Below, piece after piece: positions 53,601 through 61,097 of a DNA stretch of 64,000 bases (positions are counted from its first letter, which is position 1; the number at the start of each line of letters is the position of its first letter). Source of the DNA: Kitasatospora viridis (GTDB lineage: Bacteria > Actinomycetota > Actinomycetes > Streptomycetales > Streptomycetaceae); the NCBI RefSeq assembly GCF_007829815.1, contig NZ_VIWT01000001.1, positions 4,741,001 to 4,805,000 on the forward strand, read 5' to 3'. The notes beneath the pieces were generated by a model. The model ran no database searches. It worked only from the letters and a program-made list of their open reading frames with translations, and had not been told where the DNA came from. The position numbers were made by a program, and so were the translations under genes.

Positions 53601-54165
53601 CGAAGATGTCCTGGTAGGCGCCGGCGGCCTTGACCGCCTCCTCGTACTGCCCGAGCCGCAGCCGGGTCTGCACCTCGCCGGACGGGCAGCCGGTGGTCGC
53701 GATGATCCCGGCGGCGTTCGCGGCGATCAGCTCCCGGTCCATCCGGGGCTTCATGTAGTAGCCCTCCATGGACGCCAGGGAGGAGAGCTTGAAGAGGTTG
53801 CGCAGGCCGGTGGCGTTCTCGGCCCACATGGTCATGTGGGTGTAGCGGCCACCGCCGGAGACGTCCTTGCCGCCCTCGCCGTCGGAGCTGGCCGGGCGCT
53901 GGCCGCCCGGCGACCAGAAGACCTGCTTCTTGTGGAACCGGGACTCGGGCGCGACGTAGGCCTCGATGCCGATGATCGGCTTGACCGCGCTGTCCTTCGC
54001 CTTCTGGAAGAACTCGTACGCGCCGAACATGTTGCCGTGGTCGCTCATCGCGATCGCGGGCATGCCCTGCCGCTCCGCCTCCGCCACCAGCTTGCCGTTC
54101 TTGGCCGCCCCGTCGAGCATCGAGTACTCGGTGTGGACATGCAGGTGAACGAAGCTGTCGGCCAC
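50617..54165 (-). CDS. dnaE: DNA polymerase III alpha subunit
   Basis: 1182 residues, the replicative polymerase of actinomycetes (DnaE1 type). The N-terminal PHP domain (HLHVHTEYSMLDGAAK) starts almost at residue 1. The palm catalytic aspartates lie in PPDVDIDFDDRQRDQ (D422, D424, with D426 of the same motif, and the distant third acid). A long helix-hairpin-helix plus OB-fold region and a C-terminal segment follow. GTG start with AAAGGAG about 10 nt upstream; TAGGGT near 54211 on the minus strand is a possible -10. Start VHLHVHT near the N terminus excludes a longer form. Confidence 0.96.
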   Translation of the reverse strand: MADSFVHLHVHTEYSMLDGAAKNGKLVAEAERQGMPAIAMSDHGNMFGAYEFFQKAKDSAVKPIIGIEAYVAPESRFHKKQVFWSPGGQRPASSDGEGGKDVSGGGRYTHMTMWAENATGLRNLFKLSSLASMEGYYMKPRMDRELIAANAAGIIATTGCPSGEVQTRLRLGQYEEAVKAAGAYQDIFGKENYFLELMDHDLSIEKDVRDDLLRLAKQLNIPLLATNDSHYVTADQADAHDSLLCVGVGKNKDDPNRFKFQGTGYYVKTAEEMRALFSELPEACDNTLAIGERIGSYKEVFDYVDRMPQFDVPEGETQASYLRKKIAAGLQHRYGDNPSQEVLDRIELEMGVITPMGFDAYFLVVADICQYGRDNGIPVGPGRGSAAGSMVSYLTGITQLDPLEHDLLFERFLNPERINPPDVDIDFDDRQRDQMVRYVTDKYGEAYTAQVNTFGTIKAKAAVKDANRILGYPFSMGDRITKAMPPDVMGKGVPLADLFNESHPRYNEGTEIRTMYANEPDVKKIIDTGMGIEGLIRGTGVHAAAVILSSTPLLELIPLHKRDKDGVIITGFDYPSCEAMGLIKMDFLGLRNLGIIDHCLKIIKSNRGDDVDIDKVPIDDPTTYQMLARGDTLGVFQLDGGPMRALLRLMKPTEFADISAVSALYRPGPMGMNSHTNYALRKNAQQEILPIHPELEEPLKEVLGPTYGLIVYQEQVQRAAQVLAGYSLGQADLLRRAMGKKKKEVLEKEFVPFHAGCKERGYSDEAIQAVWDVLVPFAGYAFNKSHSAAYGLVSYQTAYLKANYPAEYMAALLTSVADDKDKMAVYLAECRAMGIKILSPDVNESVVDFTAVGTDVRFGLKAVRNVGVPVIESLIKTRKEKGKYASFADFLDKVELVACNKRTVDSLIKAGAFDSLGHTRQSLVAVHENAIDAVTGVKKQQAIGQDDLFGALDTGADSPTIGLDFELTDREWPRKQLLSLEREMLGLYVSSHPLDGAEHILARNRDISIAELMGSGRTEGEVRLSGLITNVDRRINKAGNAWAIITLADRDGSVEVLFFPATYNLMADQMVEDNVVTARGRLNERDGALSIFGQELTTLDISAAEFGGKPPVQITVPYPKVTAHMVRELKATLKAHPGDVPVRLLTTSRQKDVLYELGFLVNPDTAFASEVKTLLGPSAWSA

Positions 54166-54281
54166 GGGGGCAGGCTCCTTTGACTCGGGCTGCGGCTGGG
54201 GGACATCCCACCCTAGCGCTTCGGGAGGAGTGATCCGCTCAGGCCGCTCAGGGGGGGCGTGGGCCCGGCCGGACCGGTCGC

Positions 54282-54824
54282 TCAGGACTCCCGGTCGAGC
54301 AGCAGGTGCGCCGCGTCGAGGACTTCGCGCCGGACGGCGTCGCGCGGCTCGTGCTGGTGGAAGACGACGGGACGGGCCAGCAGGGTCAGGACCGCGGAGG
54401 CGCGGATCTGCTCGCGCAGGCCCGCACCGCTGCCGGCGATGTGCACCACGGCGCGCTGGTTGATGGCGATCATGCGCTGGTAGACCGGGTCGCGGACGGC
54501 GCCGGCCGCGCCGGCGACCGTCAGGATCCGCAGGTGGTCGAAGGAGGCGTCCAGCAGGCCCTCGACCACGACCCAGCGGGCACTGTCCGGGGCCGTCGCG
54601 TCCGCCGTCTCCAGCACCTGTTCGCAGGCGGCCAGCAGCGGCTCCGCGAGCTCCATCAGGATCTGGTCCTTGGAGCTGAAGTGGTAGAGGACCGAGGCCT
54701 TGCTCAGGCCGACCCCTTCGGCGATCTGGCTCAGCGAGGTGTCCGCGTAGCCCCGGCTCAGGAACAGGTCCGCAGCCGTCGTCAGGATCCGCGACCGGCT
54801 GCCGGGTGTACGCGCTTTGCTCAC
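54282..54824 (-). CDS. TetR-family transcriptional regulator
   Basis: 180 residues. The N-terminal helix-turn-helix (ILTTAADLFLSRGYADTSLSQIAEGVGLSKASVLYHFSSKDQI) is typical of TetR. The C-terminal ligand domain is unassigned. It diverges from a small membrane protein gene, and two matching 15-bp dyads lie between them, so it probably represses both that gene and itself. The ligand is unknown. GTG start. Confidence 0.93.
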   Translation of the reverse strand: MSKARTPGSRSRILTTAADLFLSRGYADTSLSQIAEGVGLSKASVLYHFSSKDQILMELAEPLLAACEQVLETADATAPDSARWVVVEGLLDASFDHLRILTVAGAAGAVRDPVYQRMIAINQRAVVHIAGSGAGLREQIRASAVLTLLARPVVFHQHEPRDAVRREVLDAAHLLLDRES

Positions 54825-54861
54825 GGCCAGGACTCTACCGAGGCCGGGGCCCGGCCAATTC

Positions 54862-54876
54862 CTGACCGACGGTCAG
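54862..54876. promoter_or_regulatory. TetR operator 1
   Basis: CTGACCGACGGTCAG is a 7-1-7 dyad. It overlaps CTGACC, the proposed -35 of the plus-strand gene, and lies 38 bp before the tetR start on the minus strand. The same half-sites occur in operator 2, 41 bp away centre to centre. Confidence 0.8.
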
Positions 54877-54885
54877 TTCCTGTGC

Positions 54886-54891
54886 TAGGTT
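54886..54891 (+). promoter_or_regulatory. -10 box of the operator-controlled promoter
   Basis: TAGGTT follows CTGACC (54862-54867) by 18 bp. Operator 1 covers the -35 and operator 2 lies just downstream of the expected start, so a bound repressor would block it on both sides. Confidence 0.55.
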
Positions 54892-54902
54892 CGGCACCGT
54901 TC

Positions 54903-54917
54903 CTGACCGTCGGTCAG
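54903..54917. promoter_or_regulatory. TetR operator 2
   Basis: CTGACCGTCGGTCAG, the reverse complement of operator 1 apart from the central base orientation, with the same 7-1-7 symmetry. Confidence 0.8.
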
Positions 54918-54967
54918 GAGTTGGCGGGGTCGGCACGACCGACCCCGGACCTGTGGGGGCGGCACAC

Positions 54968-55423
54968 GTGTACGAGGCACTGGTTTTCCTGGCGATCCTC
55001 TCGGCGGCGATGCTGGTCGGGCTGATGACCACCCTGCTGACCGTGATGCGGGTCATCTGGCGACAGCAGTCCGACGAGGACGCCGCGCGCGCCTTCCAGG
55101 ACTTCCTGGCGAAGGCGGGCACCAACCGGGTGCTCTCCACGCTGACGGTCATTCCGATCGTCAGCTCGATCGTGATCGCCTTCACCGGCGCCCCGAACCA
55201 CGCCGCGTACGTGTGCGCGCTGGTCGGCGGCGGCGTCTTCCTGGCCTTCTTCTTCCTGTGGACCGCAGCGTTCAACCTGCCGGTCTACAAGGCCGTGGCG
55301 CAGTGGGGCGGGGAGGGTGCCCCGGCGGACGTGCGGGTCATGATCAGCCGGTTCCACCGGTCGAACTCGGTCCGCCTGTGCGGCGCGTTCGCGACCAGCC
55401 TGCTGTTCTTCCTGGCGGCCTGA
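54968..55423 (+). CDS. DUF1772-like membrane protein
   Basis: 151 residues with four predicted membrane helices. The pattern FNLPVYKAVAQW and a following SRFHRSNSVRLCGAFATSLLFF resembles DUF1772 proteins, some of which act as anthrone oxygenases in polyketide pathways. No polyketide genes are near. GTG start chosen because the first helix begins right after it. Placed directly under the operator pair, it is the likely target of the adjacent TetR. Confidence 0.75.
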   Translation: MYEALVFLAILSAAMLVGLMTTLLTVMRVIWRQQSDEDAARAFQDFLAKAGTNRVLSTLTVIPIVSSIVIAFTGAPNHAAYVCALVGGGVFLAFFFLWTAAFNLPVYKAVAQWGGEGAPADVRVMISRFHRSNSVRLCGAFATSLLFFLAA

Positions 55424-55435
55424 CGGGCCGTCGGG

Positions 55436-58234
55436 CTAGAGGTTCAGTGCGTCGCGGAACGGGTCGGGGGCGGCGGTCAGCGACTGCTCGGCCCAGATGA
55501 TCTTGCCGCGGTCGGTGTACCTGGTGCCCCACCGCTGGGTGAGTTGGGCCACCAGGAAGAGGCCGCGGCCGCCCTCGTCGGTGGTCGCGGCGTAGCGCAG
55601 GTGGGGAGCGGTGCTGCTGCCGTCGGCGACCTCGCAGACCAGGGTGTGGTCGCGCAGCAGGCGGACGGTGATCGGCTGGGTGCCGTAGCGGATGGCGTTG
55701 GTGATCAGCTCGCTGAGCAGCAGCTCGGTGGTGAACGCCAGCGGCTCCAGGCCCCACTCGGTCAGCCGGTCGACGCACTCGGAGCGGACCCGCGAGACCG
55801 CCGCGGGATCGGACGGCACCTCCCAGACGGCCACCTGCGACGGGGCCAGCCGGTGGGTGCGGGCAACCAGCAGGGTCGCGTCGTCGCTCTGCTGGGCGGG
55901 CGGCGCCGCGCGGACCGTCGCGCCGAGCACGGCCTCGCAGATGTCCTCGGGCGATCCGTGGACGGGGGCCGCCGCCAGGCCGTCGCGGAGCGCGGTGAGC
56001 CCGTCCCCGATGCCGCGGTGGCGGCCGGCGACCAGCCCGTCGGTGTAGAGCACCAGCCGGGTGCCGACCGGCAGGCTCAGGCGGGTGCTCTCGAAGGGCA
56101 GGCCGCCGACGCCCAGCGGCAGGCCCGCGGGCAGCTCGACGAACTGCGCGCCGCCGTCCGGGCCGAGCAGGACCGGGGGCGGGTGGCCGGCGAGCGCGAT
56201 GTCGCAGTCGCCGGAGACCGGATCGTAGACGGCGTAGACGCAGGTGGCGCCGGTGATGCCGGTGCCGCCGCCCTGGTCGAGGCGGATGACCAGCTCGTCG
56301 AGCCGGGCGATCAGCTCGTCGGGCGGCAGGTCGAGGGCGGAGAAGTTGAGCACCGCCGTCCGCAGCCGGCCCATGGTGGCGGCGGCGTGCAGACCGTGGC
56401 CGACCACGTCGCCGACGACCAGCGCCACCCGGAGCCCGGACAGCGGGATGACGTCGAACCAGTCGCCGCCGACGCCCTGGGTCGCCGGCAGGTAGCGGTA
56501 CGCCAGGTCGAGCGGGCTCTGCGCCGGCAGGTCGTGCGGCAGCAGGCTGCGCTGCAGCGTCTCGGCCGTCCGGTGCTCGCGGGTGTAGCGGCGGGCGTTG
56601 TCGATCGAGATCGCCGCGCGGGCGGCCAACTCCGTGGCGAAGGACAGGTCGTCCTCGTCGAACGGCTCCGTCCCGGCGGTGCGCCAGAAGCTGACCACGC
56701 CCAGGACCACCCCGCGGGCCTGCAACGGCGCCGAGATCAGCGAGCGGATCCCGTAGCCGAGCAACAGCTCGGCGTCCGCCCCGTACCGCGACCGCCAGCG
56801 CCGCGCCTCGCGCAGGTCGGCCGTGAGCACGGCGGACACGGCGTCCGGATCGCTGCCCGGCAGCACGGTGGGGAGGAAGCTGATCTGCGTGCCCACCGGG
56901 TAGAGCGGGGCGTCCGCACTGGTTCCGCGCAGCGCCGTGCGCCGGACCTGCGGGCCGTCGGCCCGGCCGGTGTCCGGGCTCGGCTCGTCGCCGCGCAGCA
57001 CCGGGTCGGCCAGCTCGACGGTGGCGAAGTCCGCGAACCGGGGCACCGCGATGTCCGCCAGCTCCTGTGCGGTGCGGGTGATGTCGAGGGTGGTGCCGAC
57101 CCGCAGGCCGGCGTCGTAGAGCAACTGCAGGCGGGCCTTGGCCTGCTCGGCGCGGCCGGTCAGCGCGCTCAGCTCCGTGGTGTCACGGACCGTCACCACG
57201 CTGCCCGGCTGGCCGCCGAACGGTGCGGTCGGGCGGATGTTCACGGCGAGCAGCCGGTCGCCGACCAGGTGCACCTCGTCGGTCGCCTCCCGGCCCGCCG
57301 CCAGCTGCTCCGCCAGCTCCGGGGCGAGGCCGAGGGCGGAGACCGGCCGCCCCTCCACCTCGGGCGGCAGCTCCAGCAGTCGGCGGGCCTCGTCGTTGGC
57401 CAGCAGTACCCGGGCGTCCCCGCCGACGATCAGCACGCCCTCGCGGACCGCGTGCAGCACCGCGTCGTGGTGCTCGTACATCCTGGTCATCTCTTCGGGG
57501 CCCAGGCCGTGCGTCTGGCGGCGCAGGCGCCGCCGCACCAGCGCGATCCCGAGCACGCCCAGCACCAGGGCGGCTGCCGCGCCGGTGAACAGCACCGGCA
57601 GCTGCTGGTTCGCCACCTGGCTCGCCTGCTCGGGGGTGATGCCCACCGAGGTGTACCCGGCGAGCGAGCCGTCGGCCCGGGTCACCGGCGCGGTCGTGTT
57701 CACGACCGTGCCCCGGGGCGTGCCGAAGGTGGTGGTGCGGGGCCCGGCGGCGGCCTGCTGGAGAGTTCCGCGCAGGTGCTGGTCGATCGTGCCGGGCGGG
57801 CCGGGGACGTAGCCGACCCCGGTCGGGCTGTAGAAGGCGACGTAGAAGAGGCCGCCGCTGGTCCGGATCTGCTCGGCGACCGGCTGCAGTTGCGCCGTCG
57901 GGTCCGGGCTGTCCAGGGCGGCCGCCATGCCGGGCGAGTGGGCCAGCGCGGCGGCGGCCGAGGTGGTGTGCTCCCGCGCGTCCGCCAGGACGTGGTGCTG
58001 GATCTGCAGGGTGAGCGCGGTGGCCACCGCGCTCACCAGCAGCACCATGGCGAGCAGCAGCCACAGGAACACCCGGCCGGCGATGCTGCGTGCCGCCAGC
58101 CACGACCGCAGCCGACGCCAGGGGGTCCCGCGCGCGGCAGGTCCGCCCGACCCCGCGCGCGGGCCCTCGGCGACACGGTCGTGCTCTGCGTCCATGGGCC
58201 CATCCGGTCTGTGCTCGGCCCTCCCGACTGGCAT
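55436..58234 (-). CDS. Sensor protein phosphatase: PAS-GAF-SpoIIE-HATPase multidomain
   Basis: 932 residues. Two membrane helices (about 55-75 and 215-235) frame an extracellular sensor domain. Then come a PAS domain (about 255-365, AVREGVLIVGGDARVLLANDEARRLLEL), a GAF domain (about 390-550), a SpoIIE-type PP2C phosphatase (about 565-775, GGDWFDVIPL, VGDVVGHGLHAAATMGRLR) and a C-terminal HATPase_c domain (LLLSELITNAIRYG, DEGGRGLFLV). Such proteins control partner-switching sigma factor pathways. ATG 58234 or ATG 58195 may be the start. Confidence 0.9.
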   Translation of the reverse strand: MPVGRAEHRPDGPMDAEHDRVAEGPRAGSGGPAARGTPWRRLRSWLAARSIAGRVFLWLLLAMVLLVSAVATALTLQIQHHVLADAREHTTSAAAALAHSPGMAAALDSPDPTAQLQPVAEQIRTSGGLFYVAFYSPTGVGYVPGPPGTIDQHLRGTLQQAAAGPRTTTFGTPRGTVVNTTAPVTRADGSLAGYTSVGITPEQASQVANQQLPVLFTGAAAALVLGVLGIALVRRRLRRQTHGLGPEEMTRMYEHHDAVLHAVREGVLIVGGDARVLLANDEARRLLELPPEVEGRPVSALGLAPELAEQLAAGREATDEVHLVGDRLLAVNIRPTAPFGGQPGSVVTVRDTTELSALTGRAEQAKARLQLLYDAGLRVGTTLDITRTAQELADIAVPRFADFATVELADPVLRGDEPSPDTGRADGPQVRRTALRGTSADAPLYPVGTQISFLPTVLPGSDPDAVSAVLTADLREARRWRSRYGADAELLLGYGIRSLISAPLQARGVVLGVVSFWRTAGTEPFDEDDLSFATELAARAAISIDNARRYTREHRTAETLQRSLLPHDLPAQSPLDLAYRYLPATQGVGGDWFDVIPLSGLRVALVVGDVVGHGLHAAATMGRLRTAVLNFSALDLPPDELIARLDELVIRLDQGGGTGITGATCVYAVYDPVSGDCDIALAGHPPPVLLGPDGGAQFVELPAGLPLGVGGLPFESTRLSLPVGTRLVLYTDGLVAGRHRGIGDGLTALRDGLAAAPVHGSPEDICEAVLGATVRAAPPAQQSDDATLLVARTHRLAPSQVAVWEVPSDPAAVSRVRSECVDRLTEWGLEPLAFTTELLLSELITNAIRYGTQPITVRLLRDHTLVCEVADGSSTAPHLRYAATTDEGGRGLFLVAQLTQRWGTRYTDRGKIIWAEQSLTAAPDPFRDALNL

Positions 58235-58340
58235 CCCCCGCCGACAACATCATCATCACGCGCGCAGGTGTCGGGCCACCACCGCACCGCCGCGCGGGCG
58301 CGATGTCCGTCGGACGGGCCGGGCGGGTGCGCGGACGGCG

Positions 58341-58377
58341 ACGGCCCGGGTGCACCGCGAGGGTGCGCCCGGGCCGT
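58341..58377 (-). terminator. Terminator downstream of the RDD gene
   Basis: A 16-bp stem with one G-T wobble (58341-58356 with 58362-58377) and a 5-nt loop lies 15 nt past the RDD gene stop. It separates that gene from the phosphatase gene, both on the minus strand. Confidence 0.85.
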
Positions 58378-58391
58378 TCGTCGAGGGGGCG

Positions 58392-59078
58392 TCAGGCCTC
58401 CTTGACCACCACGGTCTTGCCGGCCTTGTCGTGGAAGCACTGCTGGAGCGGCTTGTCCCAGAGCAGCGAGAGCACGTTGACCAGGAAGAAGATCGTGCCG
58501 ATGCAGTAGACGGCCTGGGGGAGGCCGTAGACGGCGGAGCGGGCCCAGAGCTCGTTGTCGGCCGGGCGGCCGCCGTGGGTGGCGGAGACGACCCGGAGCT
58601 TCAGGGCCTTCTTGCCGATGGTCTGCTGATTCTGGGTCAGCATCATCAGCGCCTCGTAGCCGAACCAGACCGCGCCGGCCAGGATCGCGCCGACGTAGAT
58701 GCCGAGGACGTTCTCCAGGACGATGACCGGGATCAGCAGGATGGCGGCGTCGATCAGGCGGGCCAGGAAACGGTCCAGCGGCTGGGCCAGGGTGCCCTGC
58801 TGCTGCGGCATGCCCGGCGGGTAGCCGTAGCCGGGGGGCGGCGTGGCGCCGTAGCCCGGCTGCTGGGCGCCGTACCCGGGCGGCGGCGGGGTGCCGTAGC
58901 CGGGCTGCTGGCCGTAGTCGGCGGGCGGCGGGGCACCGTAGGCGCCGGCGCCCTGCTGCGGGGGCAGCGGGTCGTACGGGCCCTGCGGGGCGCCGTAGCC
59001 GGGCTGGGCCGGGGGCTGCTGGCCGTAGGGGTTCTGCGGGTCGCTCGGGTAGCCGTAACCGGGAGGAGGATTCGTCAT
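58392..59078 (-). CDS. RDD-family membrane protein with Pro/Gly/Tyr-rich N terminus
   Basis: 228 residues. The first 95 residues are a low-complexity Pro, Gly, Tyr and Gln segment with repeated PGYGxxPPPGYG motifs. The RDD domain follows with three helices and the conserved Arg/Asp positions (DRFLARLIDAAILLI, TIGKKALKLRVVSATHG, WARSAVYGLPQ). Function unknown; RDD proteins have been proposed to move small molecules. The ATG has AGCGG just before it. Confidence 0.85.
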   Translation of the reverse strand: MTNPPPGYGYPSDPQNPYGQQPPAQPGYGAPQGPYDPLPPQQGAGAYGAPPPADYGQQPGYGTPPPPGYGAQQPGYGATPPPGYGYPPGMPQQQGTLAQPLDRFLARLIDAAILLIPVIVLENVLGIYVGAILAGAVWFGYEALMMLTQNQQTIGKKALKLRVVSATHGGRPADNELWARSAVYGLPQAVYCIGTIFFLVNVLSLLWDKPLQQCFHDKAGKTVVVKEA

Positions 59079-59156
59079 GGTCCGCTCGTGTTTCTCGTGG
59101 TGACTTCTCCTCAGCGGTTGTACTGGGGTTGCCGTTCCTTTAGGAAGGCTTTGAGA

Positions 59157-60053
59157 TCAACTGTTACGAGAACAGCGCAGATCGTTCGGCAACGCCGAGG
59201 TGACAGCCAGGGTGAACGCCGCGGTGGCCGGGTGCTCGCCCGCGCCCTGGCGGAAGGCGATCGAGGTGCGCCGCGACATCGGCAGCCGGTGCAGGTGGAC
59301 CCCGGGCGGCGGGGCGAGCAGGGCCAGGTCCGGGACCATGGCGACGCCCTGACCGGCCGCGACCAGGGCGAGCACGGTGTCGAAGTCGTCGGCCCGGTGC
59401 CGGATCCGCGGGGTGTAGCCGGCCGCCTGGCAGGCCCGGACCGCCATCGCGTGGCAGAGCGTGCCGTGGGTGGCCACGATCCAGGGGTGGTCGCGGTAGT
59501 CGGCGAGCGCGGCCCGGCCCGGCGCGGGGGCGGCCAGGTGCATCGCCTCGGCGAAGAGCGGGCGGCGGGCGATGCCCGGGTCGGGCTCGGCCGGCACGAA
59601 GTCGTAGTCGTGCACCAGGGCGATGTCCAACTCGCCGGAGCGCAGCAGGTCGGCCACCCCGGCCGGGTCCACCTCGGCGACCATCGGCTCCAGCTCCGGG
59701 TGGGCGGCGGCGAGCGCGGCCAGCGCGGGCGGGATCACCACCCGGGCCGCGGACGGGAAGGTGCCGATCCGCAGCGGCCCGGCCGGTCCGCGCCGGGCGC
59801 CGGCCAGTTCCGCCTCCGCCCGCTCCAGCCGGGCCAGCACGGCTTCGGCGTGCCCGACCAGCCGCAGCGCCGCCGGGGTGAGCTGGACCCGGCGCCCGGT
59901 GCGTTCCAGCAGCACCACCCCGGCCTCCTTCTCCAGTGCGGTCAACTGCTGGGAGACGGCCGAGGGGGTGAAGGCGAGCGCCTCGGCGACGGCGGCGATG
60001 GTGCCGCGGTGGGCGAGTTCCCGCAGGAGCCGCAGGCGGCGGACGTCGAGCAT
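59157..60053 (-). CDS. LysR-family transcriptional regulator
   Basis: 298 residues. N-terminal winged helix MLDVRRLRLLRELAHRGTIAAVAEALAFTPSAVSQQLTALEKEAG is typical of LysR proteins, and the rest is the type 2 periplasmic-binding-like effector domain. It diverges from a DHDPS/NAL-family aldolase gene with a 71-bp gap, the standard LysR arrangement, and probably regulates it. The effector is unknown. ATG start at 60053. Confidence 0.9.
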   Translation of the reverse strand: MLDVRRLRLLRELAHRGTIAAVAEALAFTPSAVSQQLTALEKEAGVVLLERTGRRVQLTPAALRLVGHAEAVLARLERAEAELAGARRGPAGPLRIGTFPSAARVVIPPALAALAAAHPELEPMVAEVDPAGVADLLRSGELDIALVHDYDFVPAEPDPGIARRPLFAEAMHLAAPAPGRAALADYRDHPWIVATHGTLCHAMAVRACQAAGYTPRIRHRADDFDTVLALVAAGQGVAMVPDLALLAPPPGVHLHRLPMSRRTSIAFRQGAGEHPATAAFTLAVTSALPNDLRCSRNS

Positions 60054-60124
60054 CAGCCCAGCTTACGGTTTGCCTCAGAAATGCGAACTGGACCTGCACG
60101 ATCGTGCTGGGCGAAGGTCGGAGC
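60054..60124. promoter_or_regulatory. LysR-controlled divergent promoter region
   Basis: 71 nt between the LysR gene and the aldolase gene. An imperfect dyad (GTTTGC near 60068 and GCGAAC near 60083, spaced by about 9 bp) is a candidate LysR box. No clear -10 or -35 was found. Confidence 0.35.
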
Positions 60125-61015
60125 ATGGACACCACCCACGCACTGCGCGGCATCTACGTGCCCCTGATCACGCCCTTCACCCCGGCCGGCGAGCTCGCCA
60201 CCGACGCCCTGGAGTCGCTCGCCCACCAGGTGCTGGACGACGGCGCGACCGGACTCGTGGCGCTCGGCACCACCGGCGAGCCCGGCGCACTGGACGAGGC
60301 CGAGAAGGCCGCCGTGGTCGAGGTCTGCACCCGGGTCTGCCGCGAGCGCGGTGCCCAGCTGCTGGTCGGCGCCGCCGGCACCGCCACCCGGCAGGTGGTG
60401 CAGGCGCTGCGCGGGCTCGACCACGAGGTGACGGCCGCGCTCACCCTGGTGCCGCCGTTCGCGCGGGCGGGCGACGCCGCGGTGCTGGCGCACTTCCGCG
60501 AGCTGGCCGCGCAGAGCCCCGTGCCGCTGGTGGTCTACCACATCCCCTACCGCACCGGTCAGCAGCTGAGCACCGCCACCCTGCGCGAACTGGCCGAACT
60601 GCCCGGCATCGCCGGCATCAAGCTGGCCACCGGCGCGGTGGACCCGCAGGCCGTCGAACTGCTCGGCGCCGAACTGCCCGGCTTCGCGGTGCTCGGCGGC
60701 GACGACGCGGTGCTCCCGCCGCTGCTGGCGCTCGGCGCGGCCGGCGGGATCCTGGCCTCCGCCCACCTGGCCACCGCGCGCTGGGTGGAGCTGGCCGAGG
60801 CCTGGCGGGCGGGCGAGGCCGGCCGGGCGCGGGCGCTGGGCCACCGGCTGGCCGAGCTGGCCGCCGCCGCGTTCGCCGAGCCCAACCCGACGGTGGTCAA
60901 GGGCGTGCTGCACGCGCAGGGCCGGATCCCCAGCCCGGCGGTGCGGCTGCCGCTGCTCGCCGCGGGCGGGGCCCCGGTGGCGCGCGCCCTGGAGGTGCTC
61001 GCCGCCGTGGACTGA
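60125..61015 (+). CDS. DHDPS/NAL-family aldolase (DapA-like)
   Basis: 296 residues, a TIM-barrel Schiff-base aldolase of the dihydrodipicolinate synthase/N-acetylneuraminate lyase family. The catalytic lysine is in GIAGIKLATG, the tyrosine in VVYHIPYRTG and the substrate-binding motif in ALGTTGEPGALDEAE. It differs from housekeeping DapA in several contact residues and is controlled by a LysR regulator. Either it supplies diaminopimelate together with the asd gene next door, or it acts on another keto acid. The gap to asd is 82 nt. Confidence 0.85.
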   Translation: MDTTHALRGIYVPLITPFTPAGELATDALESLAHQVLDDGATGLVALGTTGEPGALDEAEKAAVVEVCTRVCRERGAQLLVGAAGTATRQVVQALRGLDHEVTAALTLVPPFARAGDAAVLAHFRELAAQSPVPLVVYHIPYRTGQQLSTATLRELAELPGIAGIKLATGAVDPQAVELLGAELPGFAVLGGDDAVLPPLLALGAAGGILASAHLATARWVELAEAWRAGEAGRARALGHRLAELAAAAFAEPNPTVVKGVLHAQGRIPSPAVRLPLLAAGGAPVARALEVLAAVD

Positions 61016-61097
61016 GGTGTCCACGGAGTGAAAGCCCGCCGGGTCGGAACCGTCGACCAGGCAAGATGTGTCGAGAGCAGTAGGAAGAGGAGGAATC

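Noticed and set aside
50758..54183. Long open frame antisense to dnaE
   Set aside because: The frame is only open because of GC-rich third positions of dnaE on the other strand; composition and lack of motifs mark it as a shadow. Similar antisense frames occur over ileS (37277-40522), ftsI/murE and the phosphatase gene.
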